From Salibaculum sp035270045 (GTDB lineage: Bacteria > Pseudomonadota > Alphaproteobacteria > Rhodobacterales > Rhodobacteraceae), in contig NZ_DATFIP010000049.1 of NCBI RefSeq assembly GCF_035270045.1, positions 1-64,000 of the forward strand: a stretch of DNA of 64,000 nt. Direction: 5' to 3'. The notes beneath the pieces are model-generated. The model was not told where the DNA came from and did not search any database. It was given only the letters and a program-made list of their open reading frames with translations. The position numbers and the translations under genes are program-made. This document shows, in pieces, positions 8,696 through 16,697 of the stretch (its first letter is position 1; each line of letters opens with the position of its first letter).

Positions 8696-9531
8696 CCCTG
8701 CGCGATGACCTGAGCTGGGCCCGTACAGAGGCGCGGCGGGTGCGGCGGGTGGCCCGGCTGCGCCGCGCCCATGGCCTGCTGCCTTTCCAACTGGACGAGG
8801 CGCGCGCGCGCAAGACGTCGGACACGCTGATAGTTCTGGGTTCGGGCAGATCGATCTGCCGACTGAACGATGCCGACTGGCGCGACATCGACCGCGAGCA
8901 CGACACGCTGGGATTGAACTTCTGGATGCTGCACCCATTCACCCCGACCTTCTACCAGTTCGAGGCCGGACCGACACCCGAACGCACCCGGCAATTCGAG
9001 GACTTCCTGGCCGAACGCGCCGCGCGGATGGCAAGCGTCATGATGATCTACAAGGACCTCGAACGCCACCAGCTGGACCTGTCGCGCCTGCCGCCCGAAA
9101 CGGTGGCAAGCCTGCGGGTGCTCAACAAGGTCAACCTACCGATAGATGACGAGGCGCGGCTGTTGCGGATGCTCGCGCTGTGCCGCCGGATCGGATTGAC
9201 GCGGCGCACGAGGCTGCTGCTCTTCGCGCGCGCCTCGATCGTTCAGGCCCTGAGCCTTGGCGCAGAGCTGGGCTATCGCCGGATCGTCCTGGCGGGGGTG
9301 GACCTCAACGATACGCGCTATTTCTGGGACGAGGACCCGGAATTGTCATGGTTCGGCAATGCCCAGCCCGGGACCGTCCACCGAACGATGGATCCAGCGG
9401 TCGGGTCAGTGCCGGTTGACCGCGTGGTCATGCTCATGCGCGACCATTGGCTGGACCCGGCGGGCATCGAGCTATTCTGCGGGCATGCCACCTCGGCGTT
9501 GCATCCCCGCCTGCCGGCCTTCTTCGGATGA
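8692..9531 (+). CDS. Unknown Rossmann-like protein of the polysaccharide locus
   Basis: The 279-residue product carries TLIVLGSGRSICRLNDADW near residues 43-61 and LGLNFWMLHPF soon after, a pattern seen in nucleotide-binding proteins that read a Gly-x-Gly loop, such as DUF115/MptE-like and some sialyltransferase-like proteins. A second hydrophobic strand RRIVLAGVDLND near 200 is followed by RYFWDED. No firm family assignment is made. It overlaps both neighbours by four bases and is therefore part of the glycosyltransferase transcript. In a locus that makes a CMP-nonulosonate, a transferase of that sugar is one candidate role, but this is inference. Confidence 0.55.
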   Translation: MTLRDDLSWARTEARRVRRVARLRRAHGLLPFQLDEARARKTSDTLIVLGSGRSICRLNDADWRDIDREHDTLGLNFWMLHPFTPTFYQFEAGPTPERTRQFEDFLAERAARMASVMMIYKDLERHQLDLSRLPPETVASLRVLNKVNLPIDDEARLLRMLALCRRIGLTRRTRLLLFARASIVQALSLGAELGYRRIVLAGVDLNDTRYFWDEDPELSWFGNAQPGTVHRTMDPAVGSVPVDRVVMLMRDHWLDPAGIELFCGHATSALHPRLPAFFG

Positions 9532-10397
9532 GCGCGCCACGCGTCTCTGTCGTCGCACCCACGTTTCGCGACTGGCACCGTGCCGCCGCTCTGGTGCGCG
9601 CCCTGTTGGCCCAGACCATCACGGATTTCGAGATCCTGCTTGTCAACAACGCCCCCGACGATCCGCCCCCTGCGGATTTTCCAGCTGATCCGCGTTTGCG
9701 CATGCTGACCGAGGGCGCGCCCGGTTCCTATGCCGCGCGCAATCTTGGCGCACAGGCTGCGCGGGCGCCTTACCTGGCCTTCACCGACAGCGATTGCCGC
9801 CCCGATCCGGACTGGCTGGCGGGCTTTCTGGACTGCGCACAGGCGCACGACGGTCTGATCTCGGGGCGGGTCGAGATGTTCAGTGACGGCCGTCCCATGA
9901 ACCGGCTGAACTGGGCGGAATCCTACGACTACTTCTTCGGCATCAACCAGGATATCTACGCCCGTGACGGCGTGGCCGCGACGGCGAGCCTGTTCGTGCC
10001 CCGCGCGCTGTTCCAGGCGGCAGGCGGCTTCGACGCCACGCTCATGTCCGGCGGTGACGTGGAGTTCTGTCGCCGCGCCGCCGGGTATTTCGCAGGCGAG
10101 GGCCCGGCGCTGGTGCATTGCCCGCTGGCGGTGCTAAGCCATCCGCTGCGCGCCGATCTGCCCACGCTTCTGGCCAAGGCTCGGCGCGTGGCCGGCGGCC
10201 GGGCGACCCGTGACGGCTGGCGCGCGCTGCCAGTCACGCTGGCGCCGCCGCTGATGCGGCTTCGCATCCTGGCCACGAAACCGGGGCCAGGCGGTGCAGC
10301 GAGGTTGCGTGCCGGGCTGCTGATCCCACGTATCAAGGCGCTGGAGATGGCCGAGACCCTCGGCATCCTCCTTCTGGGGCGCGCTCCGACGCGCTGA
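9528..10397 (+). CDS. Glycosyltransferase family 2
   Basis: A 289-residue GT-A glycosyltransferase. RVSVVAPTFRDW opens the fold, APGSYAARNLGAQAARAPYLAFTDSDCRPDPDW contains the DSD metal site, and FDATLMSGGDVEFCRRA gives the late acidic motif that usually contains the catalytic base. The ATG at 9528 overlaps the previous stop by four bases; the longer frame from 9447 runs over the end of that gene and was rejected. It is the last gene of the rightward transcript that begins near base 760; the next gene is convergent and ends six bases away. Confidence 0.82.
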   Translation: MSAPRVSVVAPTFRDWHRAAALVRALLAQTITDFEILLVNNAPDDPPPADFPADPRLRMLTEGAPGSYAARNLGAQAARAPYLAFTDSDCRPDPDWLAGFLDCAQAHDGLISGRVEMFSDGRPMNRLNWAESYDYFFGINQDIYARDGVAATASLFVPRALFQAAGGFDATLMSGGDVEFCRRAAGYFAGEGPALVHCPLAVLSHPLRADLPTLLAKARRVAGGRATRDGWRALPVTLAPPLMRLRILATKPGPGGAARLRAGLLIPRIKALEMAETLGILLLGRAPTR

Positions 10398-10402
10398 GGC
10401 GG

Positions 10403-11698
10403 TCACAGCCGCAGGTCGGCGGCCTCTTCCGGCAGGATATGCTTGAGGTCATACAGGACGTGTCCAGACTTGCCGAAGGCCCGGATTCCGTCGGCGCCGA
10501 GGAGCCGAAAACTGTCATGCGCCACGCAGAGCATGACACCGTCATAACTCCCCGCCGAGGGCACCGTGACGGGATCGAGCCCATATTCCGCGCGCGCCTC
10601 TTCCGGATCGACCCAAGGATCGTGCACATCCACCGAAACGCCGTAGTCACGCAGCTCGGCGATGACGTCAACCACGCGGGTGTTGCGCAGATCAGGGCAG
10701 TTCTCCTTGAAGGCCAGACCGAGGATCAGCACCCGCGCGCCGTCCACGGGCAGGCGGCGGCGCAGCATTGCCTTGACCATCTGCCCCGCGACGAAGGCGC
10801 CCATGCCATCGTTGATGCGTCGTCCGGCGAGGATGATCTCGGGGCGGTGGCCAATCTCTTCGGCCTTGTGGGTCAGATAGTAGGGATCGACACCGATACA
10901 GTGCCCGCCAACCAGGCCGGGGCGGAACGGCAGGAAATTCCACTTGGTGCCGGCTGCATCGAGCACCGCCTGGGTATCCAGCCCCATGCGGTTGAAGATC
11001 ATCGCCAGTTCGTTGACCAGCGCGATATTGAGGTCACGCTGCGTGTTCTCGATCACCTTTGCGGCTTCGGCCACGCGGATGCTCTGGGCGCGATAGGTGC
11101 CCGCGGTGATGATCCCGGCGTAGAGTGCGTCGACCACTTCTGCCGCCTCGGGCGTTGACCCGGCGGTCACCTTGCGGATGTCGGGCAGGCGATGCGCGCG
11201 ATCGCCGGGATTGATCCGTTCCGGGCTATAGCCGACGAAAAAGTCACGGTTGTACATCAGCCGCGAGACACCTTCCAGGACGGGCACGCAATCTTCCTCG
11301 GTCGCCCCCGGATAGACCGTGGATTCATAGATCACCAGGTCGCCGGGTTTCAGCGCCCTGCCCACGGTTTCGGAGGCGCGCATCAGAGGGCCCAGGTCGG
11401 GCCGCTTGTGCGCATCGATCGGGGTGGGAACCGTCACGATGAAGGTATCACAGTCACGCAGATCGGCCGGATCGCTGGTCAGATGCAGGCCGGGGGCCGC
11501 CGCCAACTCCTCGGAGGTGACCTCGCGGGTGTCATCCCGGCCCGCGCGCAGGGCCTCGATCCGCCCGGTGCCGATGTCAAAACCGGTGACTGGGCGGGCG
11601 TGCGCGAAAGCGACGGCCAGCGGCAGCCCCACGTAACCAAGTCCGATTACGGCGATACGGCGATCACGGGCCGGGTCGAGCGGGGCAATTTCTGGCAC
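10403..11698 (-). CDS. UDP-N-acetylhexosamine 6-dehydrogenase (WbpA/TviB family)
   Basis: Oxidises C6 of a UDP-N-acetyl-hexosamine to the uronic acid with two NAD+. The protein has RRIAVIGLGYVGLPLAVAFA near the N terminus (NAD Rossmann fold), VPTPID, YESTVYPGATEE and the catalytic Cys in GGHCIGVDPYYLTHKAE. The GTG at 11698 gives 431 residues, close to the family length; an upstream GTG at 11797 would add 33 residues with no family character and is considered less likely. It is transcribed toward the GT2 gene and away from the spike genes. The product would give the polysaccharide a further negative charge. Confidence 0.87.
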   Translation of the reverse strand: MPEIAPLDPARDRRIAVIGLGYVGLPLAVAFAHARPVTGFDIGTGRIEALRAGRDDTREVTSEELAAAPGLHLTSDPADLRDCDTFIVTVPTPIDAHKRPDLGPLMRASETVGRALKPGDLVIYESTVYPGATEEDCVPVLEGVSRLMYNRDFFVGYSPERINPGDRAHRLPDIRKVTAGSTPEAAEVVDALYAGIITAGTYRAQSIRVAEAAKVIENTQRDLNIALVNELAMIFNRMGLDTQAVLDAAGTKWNFLPFRPGLVGGHCIGVDPYYLTHKAEEIGHRPEIILAGRRINDGMGAFVAGQMVKAMLRRRLPVDGARVLILGLAFKENCPDLRNTRVVDVIAELRDYGVSVDVHDPWVDPEEARAEYGLDPVTVPSAGSYDGVMLCVAHDSFRLLGADGIRAFGKSGHVLYDLKHILPEEAADLRL

Positions 11699-11880
11699 GA
11701 AGTATGGTCCATCCGAATTGGGAAAGATGACGCTGGGGGTCGAATAAGCGGAATTGGCAGGCCCGACAAGCCGCGACGCAACGCACGGCCGTTTCACCTG
11801 ATGGCAAGCGGGTCGGGTGCAGATCGATAGGGCAACACCCGCCTGTCCGGCGGCGTCCGCAACCCATGGAGACCGACAGC
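11699..11880. promoter_or_regulatory. Divergent intergenic region, dehydrogenase / spike genes
   Basis: These 182 bases lie between the start regions of the leftward dehydrogenase and the rightward spike base gene and must hold the promoters of both if they are not read through. GGAG at 11868-11871 is the ribosome binding site for the ATG at 11881. I see no clear -35/-10 pair. Confidence 0.35.
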
Positions 11881-12147
11881 ATGCAGAACCCCTTCGAAAA
11901 TCGCGCGCCCTCGCTCGAGGGCCCGGCCACGGATATCATGGCCGTCACGCCCGACAACACGTCCGATCTGCCCGAGGTGGCCACGGCCCTCTATGTCGAA
12001 ACCGGCGGTAATCTGAGCCTGGTCACCGAGCGTGGCACGCAACGGCAGGTGGCCGTGGCAGATTTCACCTTCCTGCCCGTGGGCACGCGACGGGTGATGG
12101 CCAGCGGCACCACCGCGAGCGGGATTCACGCGCTGGTGGTGGGCTGA
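11881..12147 (+). CDS. Head-spike base protein, RCAP_Rcc01079 (GhsA) family
   Basis: The 88-residue product MQNPFENRAPSLEGPATDI..., with ATALYVETGGNLSLVT and LPVGTRRVMASGTTASGIHA, matches my knowledge of the spike base protein family named after Rhodobacter capsulatus Rcc01079. In that organism the pair GhsA/GhsB forms spikes on the gene transfer agent head that bind the capsule. The ATG at 11881 is preferred over 11866 because GGAG lies nine bases upstream of it. It overlaps the next gene by one base. Its place inside a surface polysaccharide locus is notable. Whether the particle is a gene transfer agent or a prophage cannot be told here; no capsid, portal or terminase gene is in the window. 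Confidence 0.75.
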   Translation: MQNPFENRAPSLEGPATDIMAVTPDNTSDLPEVATALYVETGGNLSLVTERGTQRQVAVADFTFLPVGTRRVMASGTTASGIHALVVG

Positions 12148-13106
12148 TGACCTGGCTGGGATATGGTCCGCCCGGCCTGGCTCTGCACGCGCGCCCCGGC
12201 GCCGGAACCGGGTTCATCGGCGATGGCACCCCCCCACCCGCGTCGATGCCAGCCGCGACCGGCGGCACGATCACGGACATCACCGACCCGGACGACGGGC
12301 TGGACTACCGCGTGCATACCTTCACCGGGAACGGCACCTTCGAGGTCACGACCGGCGGGGACTTTGAATACCTGCTGATCGCTGGTGGCGGTGGTGGCGG
12401 GTCGGGCGACAGTCCGGCCTTTGCCGGTGGTGGTGGCGCTGGCGGCTGGCTGTCCGGCTCAACGACGCTGGCGACAGGCAGCAACACGATCACCGTGGGC
12501 GCTGGCGGTGCAGGGTCCACGAGTGCCGATGCGCAGGGCGCCAACGGGGCTGACACCACGGCGCTTGGCCTTACCGCCCTTGGCGGCGGCGGTGGTGGAT
12601 CGAGGGGCAGCGGCTACCGTGAGGGGCTGTCGGGCGGATCGGGCGGCGGCAACGCAATTCCCGAGGGCGCGGGCGGCACCGGGGCACCGGGCACGGCGAC
12701 GCAGCCCGGCTCGACGGACGGCGGCAGCGGGAACAGTGGCGGCGGCGCTTCTCCTGCGGGCAGCTACGGCAACGGTGGCGGTGGGGCCGGTCAGGAGGGC
12801 GAGGACTTCACCAGCCAGGTTCTCGGAACGCAAGGCGGCGACGGCCTGTCGTCCACCATAAGCGGCACGGCGACCTACTACGCGGGCGGCGGTGGCGGAG
12901 GGGGAGATGAACCCGGACCGGGCACCAGCGGCACCGATGAAAAGGGCTTCGGCGGTCTCGGCGGCGGCGGCGACGGCGGCAATCGCGACGGCACCGCCCC
13001 CACACCCGGCACGGCGAACACGGGCGGCGGTGGCGGTGGTTCGGGCCAGAACGACCCGGGCGGCGACGGCGGCTCGGGTATCGTCATCATCAGGTATCGG
13101 AGATAA
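12147..13106 (+). CDS. Glycine-rich spike or adhesin protein (GhsB-position)
   Basis: The 319-residue product has a short N-terminal part (MTWLGYGPPGLALHARPGAG), a small beta-type segment with VHTFTGNGTFEVTTGGDFEYLLIAGGG, and then about 220 residues in which Gly is by far the commonest residue, with repeated runs of four to seven Gly. It ends with GIVIIRYRR. The pattern VHTFTGNGTFEV...LLIAGGGGG is that of glycine-rich adhesin domains, and phage receptor-binding tips built from polyglycine helices are known. The gene starts on the last base of the spike base stop codon, so the two are translated together. The position matches GhsB of the Rhodobacter gene transfer agent. Direct homology to GhsB cannot be shown without a search. 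Confidence 0.65.
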   Translation: MTWLGYGPPGLALHARPGAGTGFIGDGTPPPASMPAATGGTITDITDPDDGLDYRVHTFTGNGTFEVTTGGDFEYLLIAGGGGGGSGDSPAFAGGGGAGGWLSGSTTLATGSNTITVGAGGAGSTSADAQGANGADTTALGLTALGGGGGGSRGSGYREGLSGGSGGGNAIPEGAGGTGAPGTATQPGSTDGGSGNSGGGASPAGSYGNGGGGAGQEGEDFTSQVLGTQGGDGLSSTISGTATYYAGGGGGGGDEPGPGTSGTDEKGFGGLGGGGDGGNRDGTAPTPGTANTGGGGGGSGQNDPGGDGGSGIVIIRYRR

Positions 13107-13109
13107 ACC

Positions 13110-13571
13110 ATGCGTATCACCTACGACACGGCCACCGGGGACTTTGCCTTTGAGGACGGCACGATCCGCCCGTTCGGGGCCAGTATCGAAGCCCGTCTGG
13201 ACCGCCACGGCGAGACCATCCACTTCGACGGGCTGGAATTCGGCCTGACGATCACCCGTGACGGCGGCGATCCCGAGACGCATACCTTCCCGCCGCCCGG
13301 CGTGACCTATCGCAGCACCGACCAGGACCTGCTGACGGTGGTGCCCGTGCGTTGGCGACCCGACGAGGTGATCACCGTCGAGGTCCGGATCACCACCTCG
13401 GGCCAGACGATGACCGGGCGGCATGGGCTGACCGTGCCACGCCCGCCCCGGCCCTATCCGTCCTGGGTATGGGACAGCACCCGATGGGCGGCGCCTGTGC
13501 CCGAACCTGACGATGGCGGCCTCTACCAGTGGGACGAGGCCGGGAAAAAATGGTCCGCCCTGCCGGACTGA
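13110..13571 (+). CDS. Small spike-associated hypothetical protein
   Basis: A 153-residue protein that starts three bases after the glycine-rich gene. The sequence is beta-rich and acidic, without signal peptide or membrane segment: MRITYDTATGDFAFEDG at the start, a middle VEVRITTSGQTM, and a Trp-rich C terminus (SWVWDSTRWAAP ... GGLYQWDEAGKKWSALPD). Trp and Pro repeats of this type occur at the ends of tail-fibre accessory and chaperone proteins. No family is recognised; the link to the spike is from gene order alone. Confidence 0.55.
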   Translation: MRITYDTATGDFAFEDGTIRPFGASIEARLDRHGETIHFDGLEFGLTITRDGGDPETHTFPPPGVTYRSTDQDLLTVVPVRWRPDEVITVEVRITTSGQTMTGRHGLTVPRPPRPYPSWVWDSTRWAAPVPEPDDGGLYQWDEAGKKWSALPD

Positions 13572-13576
13572 ACGCC

Positions 13577-13611
13577 TGTCCCGGGCGGACCAACGGGCCC
13601 GTCCGGGGACA
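13577..13611. terminator. Hairpin between convergent genes
   Basis: TGTCCC at 13577-13582 pairs with GGGACA at 13606-13611, and CGGAC at 13586-13590 pairs with GTCCG at 13601-13605, with a three-base bulge and a ten-base loop. It fills the 43-base gap between the ends of the spike-associated gene and a leftward sulfotransferase. There is no T-run on either side, so it may be a weak terminator or only a structured spacer. Confidence 0.45.
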
Positions 13612-13614
13612 TGG

Positions 13615-14382
13615 TCACGACCGCATTTCCGCTTTCTGCGCGTCCAGCCAGTCCTCGCAGGCCCGGTAGAGTTCGAAATCCTGGGCATACCAGCGCCGCA
13701 GGTTTTCCTTGCCCTTGTCCGAGATCGGCGGAATGTCGGAATAATCATTCCTGTTGGATGCTGTCGATTGTGGCGGTGCGACGAGATCTTCAAGGGGGAT
13801 GTCGTACCCTGCGCGCGCGAGGAAAATTTCGAGGTCCTCGTCGAAATTCTCCTGCCGGATGATCCAGACCGGTGGCGTTAGTTGCAGAAAATTACCGCGC
13901 AGATAGAACCAGTCGCTCTGATGCTGGGCGGTATGGCGTATCGAATTGATCGCGGCCCAGGCCTTCATGCCCAAATCGCCCTCGACGAAAAGACTTTCGG
14001 CAAGATCGTTCGCGTGTTCGAATTCCTGAAACGTGATCTCTTCATCGCTGGACCAGGGGACATTGAACGCCGGTCGGCCATGATTTTTCTGAGAGTAGAA
14101 CCCGCTCTTGAATCGCGAAACAGGATCTCGCAGGCTAAAAAAATATTTCGCCTTGGGCGGCAGATGCTTAAGGAAGAAGTCGTGCGTATGGCTCACTATC
14201 GGTCGATTTGGTGATCCTTCACTGATTACTTCTGAAATGCGTTTGATCTGGGTCCCAGCGTTCTTCCCGATATGCAGAAAATGGATCTCGTTGGGTGGGA
14301 ACCGCTTCGCCTTGACGATGTCGAAGCCCATGCGCCGGATCGTGCGCTTGAAGCCTTTCTTGATCGTGCTGCCCGTGGTCAT
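13615..14382 (-). CDS. Sulfotransferase family 2 protein
   Basis: The 255-residue product has FLHIGKNAGTQI near residues 34-45, the PAPS loop of the family 2 sulfotransferases (which also includes carbohydrate sulfotransferases), and FSLRDPVSRFKSGFYSQ near 82-98, which holds the Arg and Ser for the 3'-phosphate. It starts in an ATGA overlap with the glycosyltransferase gene upstream, so the pair forms one leftward transcript. Base composition is less GC-rich than in most neighbours. The sulfate acceptor is not known. Confidence 0.78.
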   Translation of the reverse strand: MTTGSTIKKGFKRTIRRMGFDIVKAKRFPPNEIHFLHIGKNAGTQIKRISEVISEGSPNRPIVSHTHDFFLKHLPPKAKYFFSLRDPVSRFKSGFYSQKNHGRPAFNVPWSSDEEITFQEFEHANDLAESLFVEGDLGMKAWAAINSIRHTAQHQSDWFYLRGNFLQLTPPVWIIRQENFDEDLEIFLARAGYDIPLEDLVAPPQSTASNRNDYSDIPPISDKGKENLRRWYAQDFELYRACEDWLDAQKAEMRS

Positions 14383-15542
14383 CTTTCGTCCGCTCCATCG
14401 CCATTCAAAAACGGTCGCTCCGCACCCGGCGTTCCCGGCCGGTCACCAAGAAGGTGCGCAAACCTGTCTGCAAAGGCCCCCGGGCCGAATTCCCGTCGGT
14501 AACGTTCAAAGGCCGCGTCATCCACCCGCTCGGCTGCGGGCCGGGCCGCCTGGGCCAGCACCGCCTCGGCCATGGCGGCGGTGTCGAACCGCGCGAAGAC
14601 ATGGCCGACGTCACCGGCCTGGTAGCTGCCACCCGTCCCTTCGAAGCAGAATACGCTGCGCCGCATCGCCATTGTTTCGGACACCACAAGGCCGAACGCC
14701 TCGCTACGGCTTGTGAAGATGATACCGGATGACCGCCGGATAAGATCAAACGGCGGGGCCTTGGTCTTGGTGAAATGGAAATTTGCGGCCACGCCCTGCG
14801 CAACGATCTCGGGCACATCTTCCGGTCGTGGCACGTTCTTTCCGACCCAGCAGAAACGCAGCGAGGAATCCCGTTCAAGGCACCGCAGCGCCACATCGAT
14901 AAACAGGTCGGTGCCCTTGCGGTGGGAATAGTTGCCGATATTGATAAAAAGGGGCGGATCTGCTGGCAATTCATCTTGGAATTCGTCGGGACGGATGCCC
15001 GGCGCAAACCCGATATTGCGAACCCCTTCAAGGCCGAAATGATCTTCCACGTCCCGGGCGGCCTGCGGGCTGATCGCGGCCTTGACGATATGTGGCAGGG
15101 TGACAAGACGCTCGGCGCGAGCCACCTGCCGTTGCCCGGCGGGCGACTGAGAGATCGCCTCGACCAAGTTGGTAATATTATAGCCGCAATTCACGTAGAG
15201 GAAGATGACCTGCGCACCGCGAATACGGGCAATCGCCTGAGCCAGCGCGTGTTTCCGGGGCGTTTTGTAGACGGTGGACGCACACATGACGACAACGAAA
15301 TCCAGCCGCCTTGAAAACAGGGTCCAGAACACCAGCCCCCGGTCCGGCCGAGGCAGAAGGCGCCGTGTCGCATAGCGGAGCACGGACAAAGGCCGGCGCA
15401 GGCTCGACGACCCGTAGCCATTCCAGATCAGCCGGAACGTGATGCCCTTTTCGCGCAAGTCGTCTGCGGCGGCGACAAACGCTACTGCGTTCTTAGGAGC
15501 ACCGGCCGTAACCAGACCGTGCCGTGCGCCAGACCTTTTCAT
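14379..15542 (-). CDS. Glycosyltransferase family 4-like
   Basis: A GT-B glycosyltransferase of 387 residues. FINIGNYSHRKGTDLFIDVALR begins the donor domain, LRFCWVGKNV follows, and GIIFTSRSEAFGLVVSETMAM carries the two Glu residues of the EX7E-type site. The ATG at 15542 is chosen because AAGGA lies eight bases upstream; the frame stays open for 45 more codons but that part is Arg-rich without family character. It is divergent from the gene that starts at 15758 and overlaps the sulfotransferase gene downstream. Confidence 0.75.
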   Translation of the reverse strand: MKRSGARHGLVTAGAPKNAVAFVAAADDLREKGITFRLIWNGYGSSSLRRPLSVLRYATRRLLPRPDRGLVFWTLFSRRLDFVVVMCASTVYKTPRKHALAQAIARIRGAQVIFLYVNCGYNITNLVEAISQSPAGQRQVARAERLVTLPHIVKAAISPQAARDVEDHFGLEGVRNIGFAPGIRPDEFQDELPADPPLFINIGNYSHRKGTDLFIDVALRCLERDSSLRFCWVGKNVPRPEDVPEIVAQGVAANFHFTKTKAPPFDLIRRSSGIIFTSRSEAFGLVVSETMAMRRSVFCFEGTGGSYQAGDVGHVFARFDTAAMAEAVLAQAARPAAERVDDAAFERYRREFGPGAFADRFAHLLGDRPGTPGAERPFLNGDGADER

Positions 15543-15757
15543 TCGTGAAGTCCTTGAGGTTCTGCGCACGGCGGGCGGCACGCGAAGGAGAGCTTCTTGT
15601 TCGCAATCGGCCTTAGCACAGGCCCCGGAAAAGGTGCCACCGGTTTCTGGCCGCAGCGGTGGCTTGCCCGGCGGCAAGGGTTTGGGGTAGGGAACTTGGG
15701 CATTTCGGCGTTTACTCGCGGCCCGCCCCGGGCGACACCCCTTTAGAAAGCCCGCGG
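15543..15757. promoter_or_regulatory. Divergent intergenic region between two glycan genes
   Basis: These 215 bases separate the starts of the leftward glycosyltransferase and the rightward gene at 15758. AAGGA near 15550-15554 (minus strand) is the ribosome binding site for the leftward gene. No convincing promoter motif or operator was found by reading, so the region is listed only as the probable site of two divergent promoters. Confidence 0.3.
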
Positions 15758-16645
15758 ATGATCCATTTCTGTGTCGTTCATTGGAAAAATGCCTGCTGGA
15801 TCAGGCGACAGTTGCGCCATATCGCGGCCTACACCAAGGGTAATTACCGTATCCTGTGCCTGCACACGGACCTCGACGGACCAATTCCCGAACACGATCA
15901 CCTGGGTTTCTGCGAGGAGACGCAGATACGCGAACATGCGGTCAAGCTGGACATCCTTGGCTTCGAGGCCTGCCGGCAGGCGGACTCTGACGACGACATC
16001 CTCGTGTTCATCGACAGCGACGCCTTCCCGGTCGCCCCGTGGGAGGAAGCCTGCCTCTCGCAGCTTGACCGGCACGGGCTGGTCGCCGTTCAGCGACTGG
16101 AAAACCTTGGTGACTCGCAGCCGCATCCGTGCTTCTGCGTCACCACCGTCGGGTTCTGGCGCGGGATCGGCGGCACCTGGGCCTCGGGCCACAAGTGGCG
16201 GCGCACCAATGGCACTAAGATCAGCGATGTCGGTGGCAATCTTGCCAAGCACCTGGACCGCGCTGACGTGAACTGGAAACCGCTTCTGCGGTCGAACGCG
16301 CATGACCCACATCCGCTGTGGTTCGGGGTCTACGGCGACATCGTCTACCACCATGGCGCTGGCAGCCGGGGCCGCCTATCACATTTTGACAGGGATCGCA
16401 TCGCGCGCTTGGTCCGGCGGGACCACCCGGTGCGCTTCACGGCTCAAGACCTGCTTTTGCGTCTTTCCGGGCGCAATCGGCTGACGCGCCTGCGCCGGGC
16501 CTTGCACCCCCGGGACCATGAAAACGCGTTGCTGGATGCCGAGGAGGCTCGGCTTACCACCCTGAGCGAGTCGATCGAAGCAGCAGCCGAGGACGGGTTG
16601 CTTACTCCTTCCATACTCGACGATATTCTGCGCGAGGCGACATGA
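15758..16645 (+). CDS. GT-A-like glycosyltransferase of the polysaccharide locus
   Basis: The 295-residue product starts MIHFCVVHWKNACWIRRQ and shows DDDILVFIDSDAFPVAPW near residues 81-98, a DxD-like site expected to hold metal and sugar nucleotide. Downstream, WFGVYGDIVYHHGAG near 190 has the late His found in several GT-A families. The ATG at 15758 is used, since the 33 codons upstream in the same frame are not family-like. No specific family is assigned. It is followed after 52 bases by the FkbM methyltransferase gene. Confidence 0.6.
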   Translation: MIHFCVVHWKNACWIRRQLRHIAAYTKGNYRILCLHTDLDGPIPEHDHLGFCEETQIREHAVKLDILGFEACRQADSDDDILVFIDSDAFPVAPWEEACLSQLDRHGLVAVQRLENLGDSQPHPCFCVTTVGFWRGIGGTWASGHKWRRTNGTKISDVGGNLAKHLDRADVNWKPLLRSNAHDPHPLWFGVYGDIVYHHGAGSRGRLSHFDRDRIARLVRRDHPVRFTAQDLLLRLSGRNRLTRLRRALHPRDHENALLDAEEARLTTLSESIEAAAEDGLLTPSILDDILREAT

Positions 16646-16697
16646 CCCCCGGATTCCCGGCCGGACTGGCCGCCTGCCCATCAAAGGATGACCATAC

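Noticed and set aside
12380..13080. Tandem DNA repeats in the glycine-rich gene
   Set aside because: GGC/GGT runs come from Gly codons; no exact long repeat unit was found.
12459..13793. Minus-strand open frame opposite the glycine-rich spike gene
   Set aside because: Its Ala/Arg-rich sequence is the complement of Gly codons; the plus-strand gene has coupled starts and a recognisable neighbour.
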